Shown here one piece after another: positions 18,139 to 27,198 of a stretch of DNA of 64,000 nucleotides; the stretch's first letter is position 1; every line of letters starts with the position of its first letter. Under the pieces are notes generated by a model. The model made no database searches and had not been told where the DNA came from. It was given only the letters and a program-made list of their open reading frames with translations. Made by a program: the position numbers and the translations under genes. Source of the DNA: Bacillus sp. Marseille-Q3570 (GTDB taxonomy: Bacteria; Bacillota; Bacilli; Bacillales; Fictibacillaceae); NCBI RefSeq assembly GCF_946151055.1, contig NZ_CAMGYZ010000010.1, forward strand, positions 1 through 64,000. Reading direction: 5' to 3'.

Positions 18139-19056
18139 TTGAAGAAAATCAAGTTAGGGAACAGTGGTCTGGAAGTTGGCGAGGTTTCATTAGGCTGTAT
18201 GCGGATGAGTTCACTTTCTAAAGATGATGCGAGACATGTGATTGAAAATGCGATGGAGCATGGCATCGAGCTATTCGACCATGCTGATATTTATGGTGGC
18301 GGGGAATCGGAGTCCGTTTTTGCAGATGCAATCGGCATGAATCCTTCTGTCCGTGAAAAGATGATACTCCAGACGAAATGCGCGATTCGTAAAGGGTTTT
18401 ATGATTATTCGAAAGAGCATATCCTTAGTTCAGTGGAAGGCAGCCTGAAGCGTTTGAAAACAGATTACATCGATATCTTCCTGCTTCACCGACCGGACGC
18501 CCTGATGGAGCCAGAGGAAGTAGCGGAAGCGTTCAATGAGCTGAAGGAAAGCGGGAAGGTCCAGCATTTCGGTGTCAGTAACCACAATTCGATGCAGATT
18601 GAACTTTTAAAAAGATCTCTGGATCAAGATCTGATCATTAACCAGATGCAATTCAGCCTCATGCATACGCCGATGATCGATGCAGGAATCAATGTGAATA
18701 TGCAAAATGAAGGTGCAGTCATGCGGGAGGGTGGCATACTGGAGTACAGCCGTTTGAACAATATGACGATCCAGGCATGGTCTCCGTTCCAATACGGGAT
18801 GATCGAAGGACCGTTCGTCGGGAATGAGGACTACCCGGAAGTGAATGCAAAACTGCAGGAGCTTGCTGAAAAATACAGTGTGACCGATTCTGCGATCGCG
18901 ATAACATGGATCCTACGTCACCCAGCCAAAATTCAGCCGGTTGTCGGTAGTATGAATCCGCAACGCATGGCGGATATCGCAAAAGCTTCTCATATCGAAT
19001 TGACACGAGAAGAATGGTACGAGCTTTATCGTACAGCAGGGAATAATTTGCCGTAA
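18139..19056 (+). CDS. Aldo/keto reductase family oxidoreductase
   Basis: A 305-residue TIM-barrel oxidoreductase of the YdhF/YcsN branch. GIELFDHADIYGGGESE holds the catalytic Asp and Tyr, DIFLLHRPD carries the His, and GSMNPQRM the NADP phosphate-binding loop. I place the start at TTG 18139, eight bases after AAAGAGG; a GTG at 18130 overlaps that site. It is a single gene with its own terminator. The substrate is unknown. Confidence 0.88.
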   Translation: MKKIKLGNSGLEVGEVSLGCMRMSSLSKDDARHVIENAMEHGIELFDHADIYGGGESESVFADAIGMNPSVREKMILQTKCAIRKGFYDYSKEHILSSVEGSLKRLKTDYIDIFLLHRPDALMEPEEVAEAFNELKESGKVQHFGVSNHNSMQIELLKRSLDQDLIINQMQFSLMHTPMIDAGINVNMQNEGAVMREGGILEYSRLNNMTIQAWSPFQYGMIEGPFVGNEDYPEVNAKLQELAEKYSVTDSAIAITWILRHPAKIQPVVGSMNPQRMADIAKASHIELTREEWYELYRTAGNNLP

Positions 19057-19063
19057 AGTTTTG

Positions 19064-19097
19064 AACCCCACACATCCTGATGTGGGGTTGTTTTTTT
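19064..19097 (+). terminator. Terminator of the aldo/keto reductase gene
   Basis: AACCCCACA / TGTGGGGTT with an 8-nt loop, then GTTTTTTT. Confidence 0.9.
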
Positions 19098-19112
19098 AGA
19101 TGAACCGAACAT

Positions 19113-19299
19113 CTAACGGACACCAGAGACGTTATTTGTGGAAATCCACACAATTTCAGGGACGTAACGGACACCAGCGCTCTTATTTACCTAAATCAGT
19201 TGAAAAAACAGGCTCTTTTGGCAAAATAGCGTCTCTCATGTCCGTTAGATTACAAAATGGCCTGGTTTTGACCCGAATAAGGTCTCCTGTGTCCGTTAG
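19113..19299. repeat. Four-arm inverted repeat element, copy 1
   Basis: Two forward units of about 25 nt, consensus CTAACGGACACCAGAGACG then TTATTT (19113-19137 and 19164-19188), are followed by two inverted units (19223-19248 and 19275-19299). The transcript could fold into nested long hairpins. The same architecture recurs at 45036-45222. It lies in a gene-free gap (19098-19769) after a terminator. Confidence 0.8.
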
Positions 19300-19376
19300 A
19301 GGAGAGACACTATCAAAACTGATAAAGGACCTCGACTGATTGTAATAGAATGATAGTAATGAAAGGGGGAGGATCG

Positions 19377-19625
19377 ATGAGTAACTATTAAAATCATAAG
19401 TATAATCCGATTGAAATTGGATCGTATATTTATAAATTTTAATACTTTCCGTTTAAATACTATCCAAATCCAGGAAGTGCGATGCTATGCTTTTTTAGCT
19501 TGAAAGAAATACAAATGATGATCTTGGCTGGACGTCTGCTCACTTGGGGGGATGACGCAGTGGGTGTCGCTGATGAATTTCGTGTATCTGGCCTATGTGC
19601 CGAGAAGCTTCCATTTCTTGAATAG
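19377..19625 (+). pseudogene. Decayed small gene with two in-frame stops
   Basis: After GGGGGAGG an ATG at 19377 opens a frame of 82 codons ending at TAG 19623-19625, but it is interrupted by TAA at codons 5 and 22. Read through, it gives MSNY-stop-NHKYNPIEIGSYIYKF-stop-YFPFKYYPNPGS, an aromatic- and basic-rich start that looks protein-like, then less convincing sequence. A good ribosome binding site with an early stop suggests recent inactivation, or only a 4-codon peptide. I do not recognise the parent family. The remaining 19626-19769 holds nothing clear. Confidence 0.3.
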
Positions 19626-19769
19626 TACCTGCCACGTTTCTATTTATGTGACCAATTAGATACAGGTGGTTCATTAAACCAATTTTTCCTTATTAATAAC
19701 TTCAGGCCTTTCTCTGAGTAGTTTTCAATCATCTTGATCAGTTCCTTTAAAGAATCTATATGATCCTCT

Positions 19770-20528
19770 TTATAACTGGATACCACTGGGTGATTCCTTT
19801 ACTTTATTAACGTGAGCCTCTAGTCCAGTTGTTGTTGGAATTCCATTTTCTCTATAGATATCGGATAAAGAGGCTGATTGATAAAATGCTAGCTTTTTCC
19901 CTTCTAGTATAAATTTCTTTGTGTCCCTATCCTCTACGACTTCAGAAAAACCTGAACAAAGGGCAACTCCTACATTATTACATTGAAGGGAACTGAACAT
20001 ATTTGCCAATTCTACCGCATTAAGTGGCCGTTGCTGAGTTGATGCAACTTTGAATAGTTTCCCATCCCTTTCATCTGCTTTTTTGTAAGAGAAGGAATTA
20101 TTTTGTAATAAATCTTTATCATTAAGCAATTTTAATAAAGAAAAATCTAATTGAATTACATCATTTAGTAGTTTTTTATAAAAATTTTTAACTTTATAAT
20201 CTGTTAATTCAGCATATTGAACAGCGAGCGCTCGCAATCCATTACTCGTTATATGCTTTAAGATTTCTATAATTAATTGGTCTGAAAACAGCTTTGTTGT
20301 TGAACTATAAATATCATCTCCCCTGAAGAACGGTGTATCTTTATAACCTTCCTCAGACAATAATTGAGTAGCCTCTTGTTCTTGATATGTAGAGATTTCA
20401 TATATTTCATTTAAAATATTTCTTAAATCAGTATCCTCAGAAGTTTCACTAAGATATTTTAATAATAAATTGATCATGTTTGAACTTGATTGTAAGTACC
20501 AAAGGAAACCTAATTCATTTACATTCAT
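19770..20528 (-). CDS. DUF3231 family protein, short form
   Basis: A 252-residue helical protein of the DUF3231 type, a Bacillaceae family with two repeated ferritin-like four-helix halves and no known function; full-length members have about 330 residues, so part of the second half is missing here. Recognisable parts are GYKDTPFFRGDDIYSSTTKL and NSFSYKKADERDGKLF, with a C-terminus that stops early after THVNKV-like sequence. AGGAGGGA precedes the ATG. It lies downstream of the germination operon with a 130-base gap and may be cotranscribed. The family call is moderately secure. Confidence 0.65.
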   Translation of the reverse strand: MNVNELGFLWYLQSSSNMINLLLKYLSETSEDTDLRNILNEIYEISTYQEQEATQLLSEEGYKDTPFFRGDDIYSSTTKLFSDQLIIEILKHITSNGLRALAVQYAELTDYKVKNFYKKLLNDVIQLDFSLLKLLNDKDLLQNNSFSYKKADERDGKLFKVASTQQRPLNAVELANMFSSLQCNNVGVALCSGFSEVVEDRDTKKFILEGKKLAFYQSASLSDIYRENGIPTTTGLEAHVNKVKESPSGIQL

Positions 20529-20661
20529 TTTATCCCTCCTGAAGATCCAATTTCTTTTTTAGTTTGTCAATAAAATTCTTGATTATTCACTACAACCCAT
20601 AGTTCCGCCAGCGTTCAAAACCAGATTCTTCAAAGCAGATATTTATAGATTTTCATTGAAC

Positions 20662-21759
20662 TTAATACTCAGAGCTTTTGAATTTGCTTTTACGTATGGA
20701 AAAAATGATGAATAAAAGTGGTATGTAGCTATATATGAAATAGAAACCTGTCTCTGAGGCGAATTTCCCTAGCGCATCTACTTTCAAACGGTCATCAATC
20801 AAGATGCTGCTAAGCAATATTAATGACATGATCGTATATAATGATTTCCTTGGTTTGATTTTCGTAATTTTCTTTAGGATCCTCGTACAACACCAGATAG
20901 GAATACAGACGGCTGGAAGTATAACCAAAAGCCAGGTAAAGATAAAAATAAATTCAAACCGCATGATAAAAGGCATTTCAACAATCTTAGTCATTACTAA
21001 TGTCGGCCATAATATATGCTTAAGTTGACCCTGGCTAAAATAAACGAAGGTTAACAATGTAACCAGAAGATATAGGAAGGTTGTATAGGCTAATGCTCCG
21101 TGTGCCCATTTTGCAGATTTAGAAGGATACTTAATAAATGGGAAGTAAATCAACAAGGTTTCAAATCCAATATATATCAGGGAAGATGCTTTAGAGGATT
21201 GGGCTATTTCAAGAATTGAATGGTTCAAAACCGGCATCAGGTTTCTAAAATTAGCATATTGTAAAGGAAAATATAACGTTACGAGAAGAAGAGAAGGTAG
21301 AATCACTCCCAGGAAGCTTATTCCCGTTAATGTTCGGAATCCTCCAGTGATGATGTAAATGATCAGACATGCTAACCCTATGCCAAGCTCCCAGGTTTTG
21401 ATCATTGGGAATACCCATACATGTATAGCTTCTATATAAGTACGAAATACGGTAAGAGCCAAAAGAAAAAAGTATCCAATAACAATAACCGATAAAAAAT
21501 TCCCGATTTTATCACCAAACAGAATTTGATGGATTTTTAACAAGTCTTTTGTGGGGTTACGAACCATTTGTAGTATCATCCATAATATAATATGAAGGCT
21601 TAGACCTGTGATAATAACCGAGATCCATGCATCATGCCCAGCGTTTTCAAAAATCGTATTCTGAAAGCTCAGAAGACCAATTCCTGTTTGAGAGGAGTGA
21701 ATCAAAAAGAAAACAAAAAAAGTAGATACTAAATATTTTTCTTTACTTTTTTGCTCCAT
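20662..21759 (-). CDS. Spore germination permease subunit, GerAB/GerKB family
   Basis: A 365-residue protein with ten predicted helices of the APC-like GerAB family, the germinant-sensing B subunit in the spore inner membrane. Typical segments are FFVFFLIHSSQTGIGLLSFQ in helix 1 and IWCCTRILKKITK near the end. Its ATG lies 3 bases after the stop of the C-subunit gene. The gene order A-C-B is that of gerK and many extra ger operons. The germinant (amino acid, sugar or nucleoside) cannot be read from the sequence. Confidence 0.88.
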   Translation of the reverse strand: MEQKSKEKYLVSTFFVFFLIHSSQTGIGLLSFQNTIFENAGHDAWISVIITGLSLHIILWMILQMVRNPTKDLLKIHQILFGDKIGNFLSVIVIGYFFLLALTVFRTYIEAIHVWVFPMIKTWELGIGLACLIIYIITGGFRTLTGISFLGVILPSLLLVTLYFPLQYANFRNLMPVLNHSILEIAQSSKASSLIYIGFETLLIYFPFIKYPSKSAKWAHGALAYTTFLYLLVTLLTFVYFSQGQLKHILWPTLVMTKIVEMPFIMRFEFIFIFTWLLVILPAVCIPIWCCTRILKKITKIKPRKSLYTIMSLILLSSILIDDRLKVDALGKFASETGFYFIYSYIPLLFIIFSIRKSKFKSSEY

Positions 21760-21762
21760 TGT

Positions 21763-22821
21763 CTACCCACTCCCGAGAAAGTTCATCTTTGTTTCAATTT
21801 CAAATTCTAAATTTGGGTATTGATCATTAAACCTATCTTGCGTCCAATCCCGCTTTTCACTTCTAACTAAATCTCCAAATCCCATAGGATCTACTTGTTC
21901 CTCTTTAAACTCTTCCAATAACTTTTCAATTTTTATGGTTAATTCTTTTTCGATCAGTGTAGATAATTTATCTACATCTTCCTTTTTGGTAAGATCAAGG
22001 GACTCTGGGTGATCTTTAATAAGAGCAAACAAATCAAGTGTAATTTTCACCTTTGGCTTTTGACGAGTATTTTTAAGGTGGATTTTTCGTTTTCCATACA
22101 TAATTTTTAAAGAGATTTTCTCTTTCTGTTCACTGATGAATTCATAAGTACCACTAATATTTTTATTTTTAATGATCTTAAAGAGGAACGTTTCTCTATC
22201 CTGCAGGCGCATTGCCAATTTGTCACCCTTGAAAATTCCTAAACCATTTACCATTATCTTTTCAGATTCATCAATGGTTAAGACCGGCAAGTAAACATCT
22301 TGTCCAGTACCAAAATATTGATTTAATGTTGTATGAAGGTTCATTTGCGGCGTATTCCCATATGTTATATTTTGTTCAATTACCTCAGAGAGATAAAAGG
22401 GGGTTAATCTCATAGTAAGATTAAGGACTTCAGCAGCATCCTGCTCGGATATTGCCATTTTTGCATTGCTTGCTATGATTGGATTTCTGACAAGCGTACC
22501 AATTAAATCTTGAATGCCTTCTTTTGCAAAAGGTTCACCCATCAATATTGTTCTTGTTTTTCCAATTTCAACAGGGTGCGGTACTTGTTGCGTAAACGTC
22601 GTAAATATTCCATTTGCAGTTTCGGATTCTGCGGTAAGAAGCTTTACTGGTGCTCCGGCTGGTACATCATAATGAACATGGTAAGAGGCGCTCCCTTTTA
22701 TTTTATCATCTTCAAGATCATAGCCTAATGATTCAATCAGTTTTAAATCCTCGACTATTTTATTCCTGGAGCATCCTGCTATTAACAACAGGACACATAG
22801 GATTTTTAAAAATTTCATCAT
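21763..22821 (-). CDS. Spore germination lipoprotein, Ger(x)C family
   Basis: About 352 residues, with a lipoprotein signal (CVLLLIAGC, lipid-modified Cys about residue 17) followed by the GerAC fold; the end carries WTQDRFNDQYPNLEFEI, similar to the family's C-terminal domain. I use ATG 22821; an in-frame TTG at 22830 sits within the ribosome binding region. It lies between the A and B subunit genes with gaps of 29 and 3 bases, a clear operon. GerC proteins are the outer-face subunit of germinant receptors. Confidence 0.88.
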   Translation of the reverse strand: MMKFLKILCVLLLIAGCSRNKIVEDLKLIESLGYDLEDDKIKGSASYHVHYDVPAGAPVKLLTAESETANGIFTTFTQQVPHPVEIGKTRTILMGEPFAKEGIQDLIGTLVRNPIIASNAKMAISEQDAAEVLNLTMRLTPFYLSEVIEQNITYGNTPQMNLHTTLNQYFGTGQDVYLPVLTIDESEKIMVNGLGIFKGDKLAMRLQDRETFLFKIIKNKNISGTYEFISEQKEKISLKIMYGKRKIHLKNTRQKPKVKITLDLFALIKDHPESLDLTKKEDVDKLSTLIEKELTIKIEKLLEEFKEEQVDPMGFGDLVRSEKRDWTQDRFNDQYPNLEFEIETKMNFLGSG

Positions 22822-22850
22822 GGCCCACAACCTCTTGATAGGGAAATAAG

Positions 22851-24347
22851 TTATTCGTTATTATAGTCATCCTCGATGTCTTTATGCTTTTTGACATTGT
22901 ACCTATGCAACTTCAGAGGTTTAAAGAAGGTAAAGCGTTTAGTCGTGACGCTTAAAGAAGACCGAATAAAACTATCGTTTAAATCTCTGTACCTGAATGG
23001 GTATACAGGTGCCAAATAGGGTGTGCCAAGAGATTTCAACCTTATTAGATGGCACAGGATAAAAGTAAGACCCAGGGCTACCCCAAAACCTCCCCAAATT
23101 GCAGCTAAGAGAATAAGTGGGAATCTTAATATCCGAATCGTATTAGACATCTTGAAAATAGGAGTAGTAAAAGAAGCAAGTGCTGAAAGAGCTACGATGA
23201 TTAATAAAATGTTACTTGTAAGTGCAGCTTGGACAGCAGCTTGCCCAAGTACAATACCTCCAACAATTCCCAGAGTTTGGCCTACTTTTGTCGGAAGTCT
23301 GGCTCCTGCCTCTCTCAAGAGTTCTATTGTAATTTCTAAAAATAAAGCCTCCAGTAAAGGAGGAAACGGGACATTTGCCCTTGACATGATTAACGGAGTC
23401 AACAGATCTTCCGGAATGATTTCATAATGGTGCGTTAATACTGCGACATAAATTGGTGTTGCCAAAATTGAAAAGAGGACACCTATAAATCGTATGAATC
23501 GAAAGAAAGACCCTACTAACCACGGTGAGTAATAATCCTCTGCTGATATGAAAAAGTTAAATATACTGGTAGGTCCTGCGATAACATAAGGTGAACCGTC
23601 ACTAATAACGATTACTTGTCCAAGTAAAAGCATATAAGTTGTACGATCCAAACGTTCTGTAGACATGAATAGCGGAAAAGGTGTATTTGCGTTATCAGAA
23701 ATAATCTGATCTAGAATTGAACTATCGAATGTAATATCTATATCTAAATCCTCGATACGTTGTCTCATGGTCTGAATGTGCTGTGGATTTGTAATTCCAT
23801 CAATATATCCAATCATAACCCGAGTGTTTGAAAGAGATCCTTTAGTAATTTCTTCAAAAACAAGGTCGTCGGATGTAATTTGCCTTCTTAATAGGCTGAG
23901 GTTTGTATCAAGATCTTCGACAAAGCCCACCTTTGGTCCGATGACACTATATTCATTTTCAGTATCATTAAAATCTCTAGAACCTTTCGTTCTATTCGAA
24001 AGATTAACCAAAATACCTTTCTCAGGAGTTTTCGTTAAATGAATGAATATATAGCCTCTTGTAAGTTTGTTTATGAATGCTTTAGCATCAGAAGTGATTT
24101 CTCGATCTTCTATAGGTATGACATTCATTACATCCGTTAGTACTTTAGGTTCCTTTTCTGCAGACTGAATATATGGAAGGAGATGATGATGCATTTTTTT
24201 TTCATCAATTAGGCTCTTATAATAGGAAAAATATAATGTAATGCCATTGGTGGTTTTAGTGGCAAATTGGTGAAAATCATCATATTTAGAAACCTTATCA
24301 ATCAAATCATGTATTGAATTGTTTTTTTGTTTAATGAAATCCCGCAA
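22851..24347 (-). CDS. Spore germination protein A subunit, GerA/GerKA family
   Basis: A 498-residue protein with a large N-terminal soluble domain (to about residue 230) and a C-terminal membrane domain of about five helices. Family blocks are GYIDGITNPQHIQTMRQRIE, FMSTERLDRTTYMLLLGQV, DGSPYVIAGPTSIFNFF, PFPPLLEALFLEITIELLRE and GARLPTKVGQTLGIVGGIVL. The start is probably TTG at 24347, ten bases after GGGGAGG; an ATG at 24380 precedes that site. It is the first gene of the operon. Downstream of the start point the 24348-24975 gap has no supported gene. Confidence 0.88.
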   Translation of the reverse strand: MRDFIKQKNNSIHDLIDKVSKYDDFHQFATKTTNGITLYFSYYKSLIDEKKMHHHLLPYIQSAEKEPKVLTDVMNVIPIEDREITSDAKAFINKLTRGYIFIHLTKTPEKGILVNLSNRTKGSRDFNDTENEYSVIGPKVGFVEDLDTNLSLLRRQITSDDLVFEEITKGSLSNTRVMIGYIDGITNPQHIQTMRQRIEDLDIDITFDSSILDQIISDNANTPFPLFMSTERLDRTTYMLLLGQVIVISDGSPYVIAGPTSIFNFFISAEDYYSPWLVGSFFRFIRFIGVLFSILATPIYVAVLTHHYEIIPEDLLTPLIMSRANVPFPPLLEALFLEITIELLREAGARLPTKVGQTLGIVGGIVLGQAAVQAALTSNILLIIVALSALASFTTPIFKMSNTIRILRFPLILLAAIWGGFGVALGLTFILCHLIRLKSLGTPYLAPVYPFRYRDLNDSFIRSSLSVTTKRFTFFKPLKLHRYNVKKHKDIEDDYNNE

Positions 24348-24975
24348 GGAACCATCACCTCCCCATATGAAAACAATCAAGTATTATTCTTGGCTAGTTT
24401 GGGCAATTTCTGATGTTTTCATGTATTTTTGTTCGATGGACACTCATGTGATTTGGACACAAGAAATAGGGATTAAAAAACATCAAAAAAATCCGGCACC
24501 TGATCCAGGTGGTTTGATCAGCAGAAATATTGGTTTCTGTTGATGATGTCATTCAGTGCCCTTGTAATTCTGGAATTGTTATCGAAGCACGAAGATGCCC
24601 AGACGCAAATACCGGTTAAAACTAAGATTTCGCTCGATATTCCCGACAATATTCGTCCCCATTTTTGAACTTTTAACGGACTTCCGATTTTTACTGGAGC
24701 CAATTGTTTGAATGAATATGCCGGATCAAAGCAAAAATAAATTCGCTGTCTGACCAGAAAAAACAACAACCCCATGATCCTATGGCTAGAAACAGCCTAT
24801 ACGCATCCGTGTAAAGGGATTACTTGGCCAAGGAAAAATTGGCTGGCAAACCTTGAAGAAATTTGAAACGTCCATCCGAATATCTGGTTTTACTTATTGA
24901 AACAAAAGTGGATAATAAAAAAATATCCTCGTCGGGATATAATTGAGTTAAATAAAAACAAAGGAGTACTGCCTT
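24348..24975. other. Gene-poor gap between the germination operon and the AhpD-like gene
   Basis: Short open frames exist on both strands, but none has a ribosome binding site, codon pattern or a recognisable family. The minus-strand frame near 24518-24775 gives a hydrophobic stretch (GRILSGISSEILVLTGICVW) that could be a remnant of a membrane protein gene. The plus strand just before 24976 carries AAAGGAG for the next gene. Confidence 0.5.
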
Positions 24976-25413
24976 ATGAGTCAAAGAGTTGCTTATTATG
25001 ATGTAGCCCCCGATGCTATGAAAATTATGATGGATATGGAGAAGTATACTAAATCTACGGGGATAGAACGTAAACTTCGTGAACTTATTAAAATTCGTGC
25101 TTCTCAAATTAACGGTTGTGCATTTTGTATCAACATGCATACAGCAGACGCTCGAAAAATGGGCGAAACTGAACAACGTTTATATTGTATTAGTGCATGG
25201 AGAGAGTGTACATTTTACACAGATGCAGAAAAAGTAGCTCTAGAGTTGACTGAACATGTGACATTGATTCCGAATAAGCGTGTACCTGATGAATTATACA
25301 ATCGTATATGTAAACACTTCAGTGAAAAAGAATATGTGGACCTTGTACTAATAATCAATCAAATTAATAGTTGGAATAGAATTTCTATTGCAATGGGGAA
25401 TACAGCGACTTAA
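24976..25413 (+). CDS. Carboxymuconolactone decarboxylase / AhpD-like protein
   Basis: A 145-residue helical protein with the redox CxxC motif CAFC in INGCAFCINMHTADARKMGE, the AhpD/CMD signature with its partner His. The following AEKVALELTEHVTLI and YVDLVLIINQINSWNRI also fit. Such proteins act as peroxidase-type thiol oxidoreductases or, in some branches, unknown roles. AAAGGAG lies 8 bases before ATG. It is immediately followed by a broken NUDIX gene. Confidence 0.85.
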   Translation: MSQRVAYYDVAPDAMKIMMDMEKYTKSTGIERKLRELIKIRASQINGCAFCINMHTADARKMGETEQRLYCISAWRECTFYTDAEKVALELTEHVTLIPNKRVPDELYNRICKHFSEKEYVDLVLIINQINSWNRISIAMGNTAT

Positions 25414-25416
25414 AAA

Positions 25417-25756
25417 ATAATTATTCTCAACGAGCATTTATGGCATAGACCTTTTATTCTAACAGGTTCGGTTGTTCTAATATTAAATGAGAACAATGAG
25501 TTATTATTACAACATAGAACAGATGGTGATTGGGGTTTACCAAGGGTTAATGGAGTTAGGAGAAAGTCTTGAAGAAACTGCTGGAAATGGTGATAAATCG
25601 TACTCGGAAACAGTGGTATGTAACCAATGATGTACAAGGGGACATTAATATTGATAAAACGGGGTCTATGGAAGTTAAGTATTTTGATTTAGATAATTTA
25701 CCGGAGGATTAACGGAGGAATATCGAGGCTACATTAAAGATTTAGTAAAATCATAG
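25417..25756 (+). pseudogene. Degenerate NUDIX hydrolase gene
   Basis: The DNA encodes HRPFILTGSVVLILNENN then ELLLQHRTDGDWGLP, the N-terminal beta strands of a YjhB-like NUDIX protein. A frameshift follows, then MELGESLEETA, which is the start of the NUDIX box. The catalytic REVKEE part and the centre of the gene are deleted. In another frame VQGDINIDKT and MEVKYFDLDNLPED supply the C-terminal part, again with a frameshift near 25710 and residues EEYRGYIKDLVKS up to TAG 25754-25756. No start codon remains. At least two frameshifts and a large internal deletion make this a clear pseudogene. Confidence 0.8.
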
Positions 25757-25802
25757 TTACTCCCCAACAGGGGGCTTTTATTGAATAAGTCATATAAAAG
25801 AA

Positions 25803-25836
25803 TGAGCTTAGAGAAATTTCCTCTGAGCCTTTTTGA
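25803..25836. terminator. Imperfect hairpin with T run
   Basis: GAGCTTAGAGAAA and TTTCCTCTGAGCC can pair with one bulge and a mismatch, followed by TTTTT. It lies in the gap between the NUDIX remnant and the NERD gene. Confidence 0.45.
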
Positions 25837-26034
25837 TGTGATTTATACTTTGAATCATTAAATGACTCATACGTGGTTTTGCCTGTGGTTTGGTCTGCGT
25901 TTTTGGGTTTTGCACCTCACAAGTGAACCCGTTATTAGAAAAGTGAGGTTGTATTGATTAAGTTGAGAACGTGATTGCCGATACAAACAATATAGAATAT
26001 GTACTAAAAATAAAATGTACGTTAGGTGATCATG

Positions 26035-26871
26035 ATGAAACTATTCTCGAAGATCTTTAAAAATAATGATGAAAAACACTTGAAAAGTTCAGCACCCATT
26101 CAAACCAAAAAGAAGGATTCGGAGGAGATTGCTGGACGAAAAGGCGAGTTAGGAGAATATAAAATCGATATTCAGCTGGATCAGCTTCCAAAGGATCATA
26201 AGTATTTAAGTGATATTCATGTTAAGAATCCAAAAGCGAAATCAGGGTATTCACAAATCGACCATGTTGTCATTTCGCCTTATGGTATCTTCGTAATTGA
26301 AACGAAAAACTATCAAGGTACTGTTTATGGAGGTGAAGATAGGAAAACGTGGTCCGTGAATGGCAAGTTTAAGTTGATGAACCCATTCATTCAAAATTAC
26401 GGGCACATCGAAGCATTAAAGAACTACATAGAAGAAGATTACCATCACTTATTCATATCGATGGTATCTTTTACAAAGCGCTCTACGTTTAAGATTGATA
26501 ACTTGAATTTAAGGAAAATCGCCTCTGATGAGCTGTTAGTTTATGATGTTGAATTATTTGATTACATACACAGGAAAGTGTCCGTGCTCAAAATACAACA
26601 TGAAGAACCATTGCTCACGGAAAACGACATAAGCAAGATTTATGCTACAATTGCTGAAGCCAATATTAGTGACCAAACAGCTAGAAATGAACATGTGCAA
26701 TCATTAAAAACTGCGAAAGTAAAATCAGAAGATATAAGAAAAAACATGAAAGAAAAATGTACAGTATGTGATAAACCGGTCTCGGAAAAAGTAAGAACCT
26801 TTTGTTTATCTAATAAAAGGTTCAATGGGAAAATTTATTGCTTTGAGCACCAAAAGCGACAAAAAATTTAG
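26035..26871 (+). CDS. NERD nuclease-related domain protein with C-terminal zinc-finger-like tail
   Basis: About 278 residues. The NERD domain (about 35-160) has GRKGELGEYKI, QIDHVVISPYGIFVIETKNY and WSVNG, which match the restriction-endonuclease-like core (Glu, Asp and E-x-K). The tail has CTVCDKPVSEKVRTFC and then CFEH, a plausible Cys3His or Cys4 zinc site. ATG 26035 (or 26032) follows AGGTGAT; the GTG at 26026 lies inside that site. NERD proteins are linked to DNA processing and defence, but this one stands alone. A strong terminator follows. Confidence 0.8.
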   Translation: MKLFSKIFKNNDEKHLKSSAPIQTKKKDSEEIAGRKGELGEYKIDIQLDQLPKDHKYLSDIHVKNPKAKSGYSQIDHVVISPYGIFVIETKNYQGTVYGGEDRKTWSVNGKFKLMNPFIQNYGHIEALKNYIEEDYHHLFISMVSFTKRSTFKIDNLNLRKIASDELLVYDVELFDYIHRKVSVLKIQHEEPLLTENDISKIYATIAEANISDQTARNEHVQSLKTAKVKSEDIRKNMKEKCTVCDKPVSEKVRTFCLSNKRFNGKIYCFEHQKRQKI

Positions 26872-26892
26872 TTTTATAGATACATCATCAGG

Positions 26893-26922
26893 AGCGTTAT
26901 CCAAAAGGATAGCGCTTTTTTT
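26893..26922 (+). terminator. Terminator of the NERD gene
   Basis: AGCGTTATCC / GGATAGCGCT with an AAAA loop, followed by seven T residues. Confidence 0.9.
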
Positions 26923-27198
26923 ACTACTGTAAACCTCCTTATTGCTTTCTCTTTTTACAATTACATACATTCTTTCCAATAGTTTTATTAAAAAATTTTT
27001 AAAAATTCAAATTTTTTGTTGAAAATTCTGTCGTACCTCTGTACAATTGGTTGCAATATTCAAAAAACTTTAACCTATTAAAGGAAGGTGGGCAGTAAGA
27101 AAATGGGATACTTCTTTCGGGAGTTCCCAACAGGACATTGCTAAGAAAAGTACACGATTATACAGAGAAAGAAGAATCAGATCTCTGGGGGTTTGAAA

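Noticed and set aside
19100-19339. Open frame of 79 codons over the four-arm element
   Set aside because: The frame is produced by the repeats themselves and lacks a ribosome binding site; the same element at 45 kb has no such frame.
24366-24440. Sigma-G promoter before the germination operon
   Set aside because: On the minus strand TGAAAA and CAAACTA can be found, but their spacing is 14 instead of 17 bases, so the match is too weak.
24518-24775. Minus-strand frame with a hydrophobic stretch
   Set aside because: No ribosome binding site and no family; kept only as a remark in the gap description.
27103-27144. Thirteen-codon frame MGYFFREFPTGHC with AAGGAAGGTGGG ten bases upstream of ATG, before the YheO-like gene
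   Set aside because: It looks like a possible leader peptide, but no paired anti-terminator structures were found, so there is not enough support.
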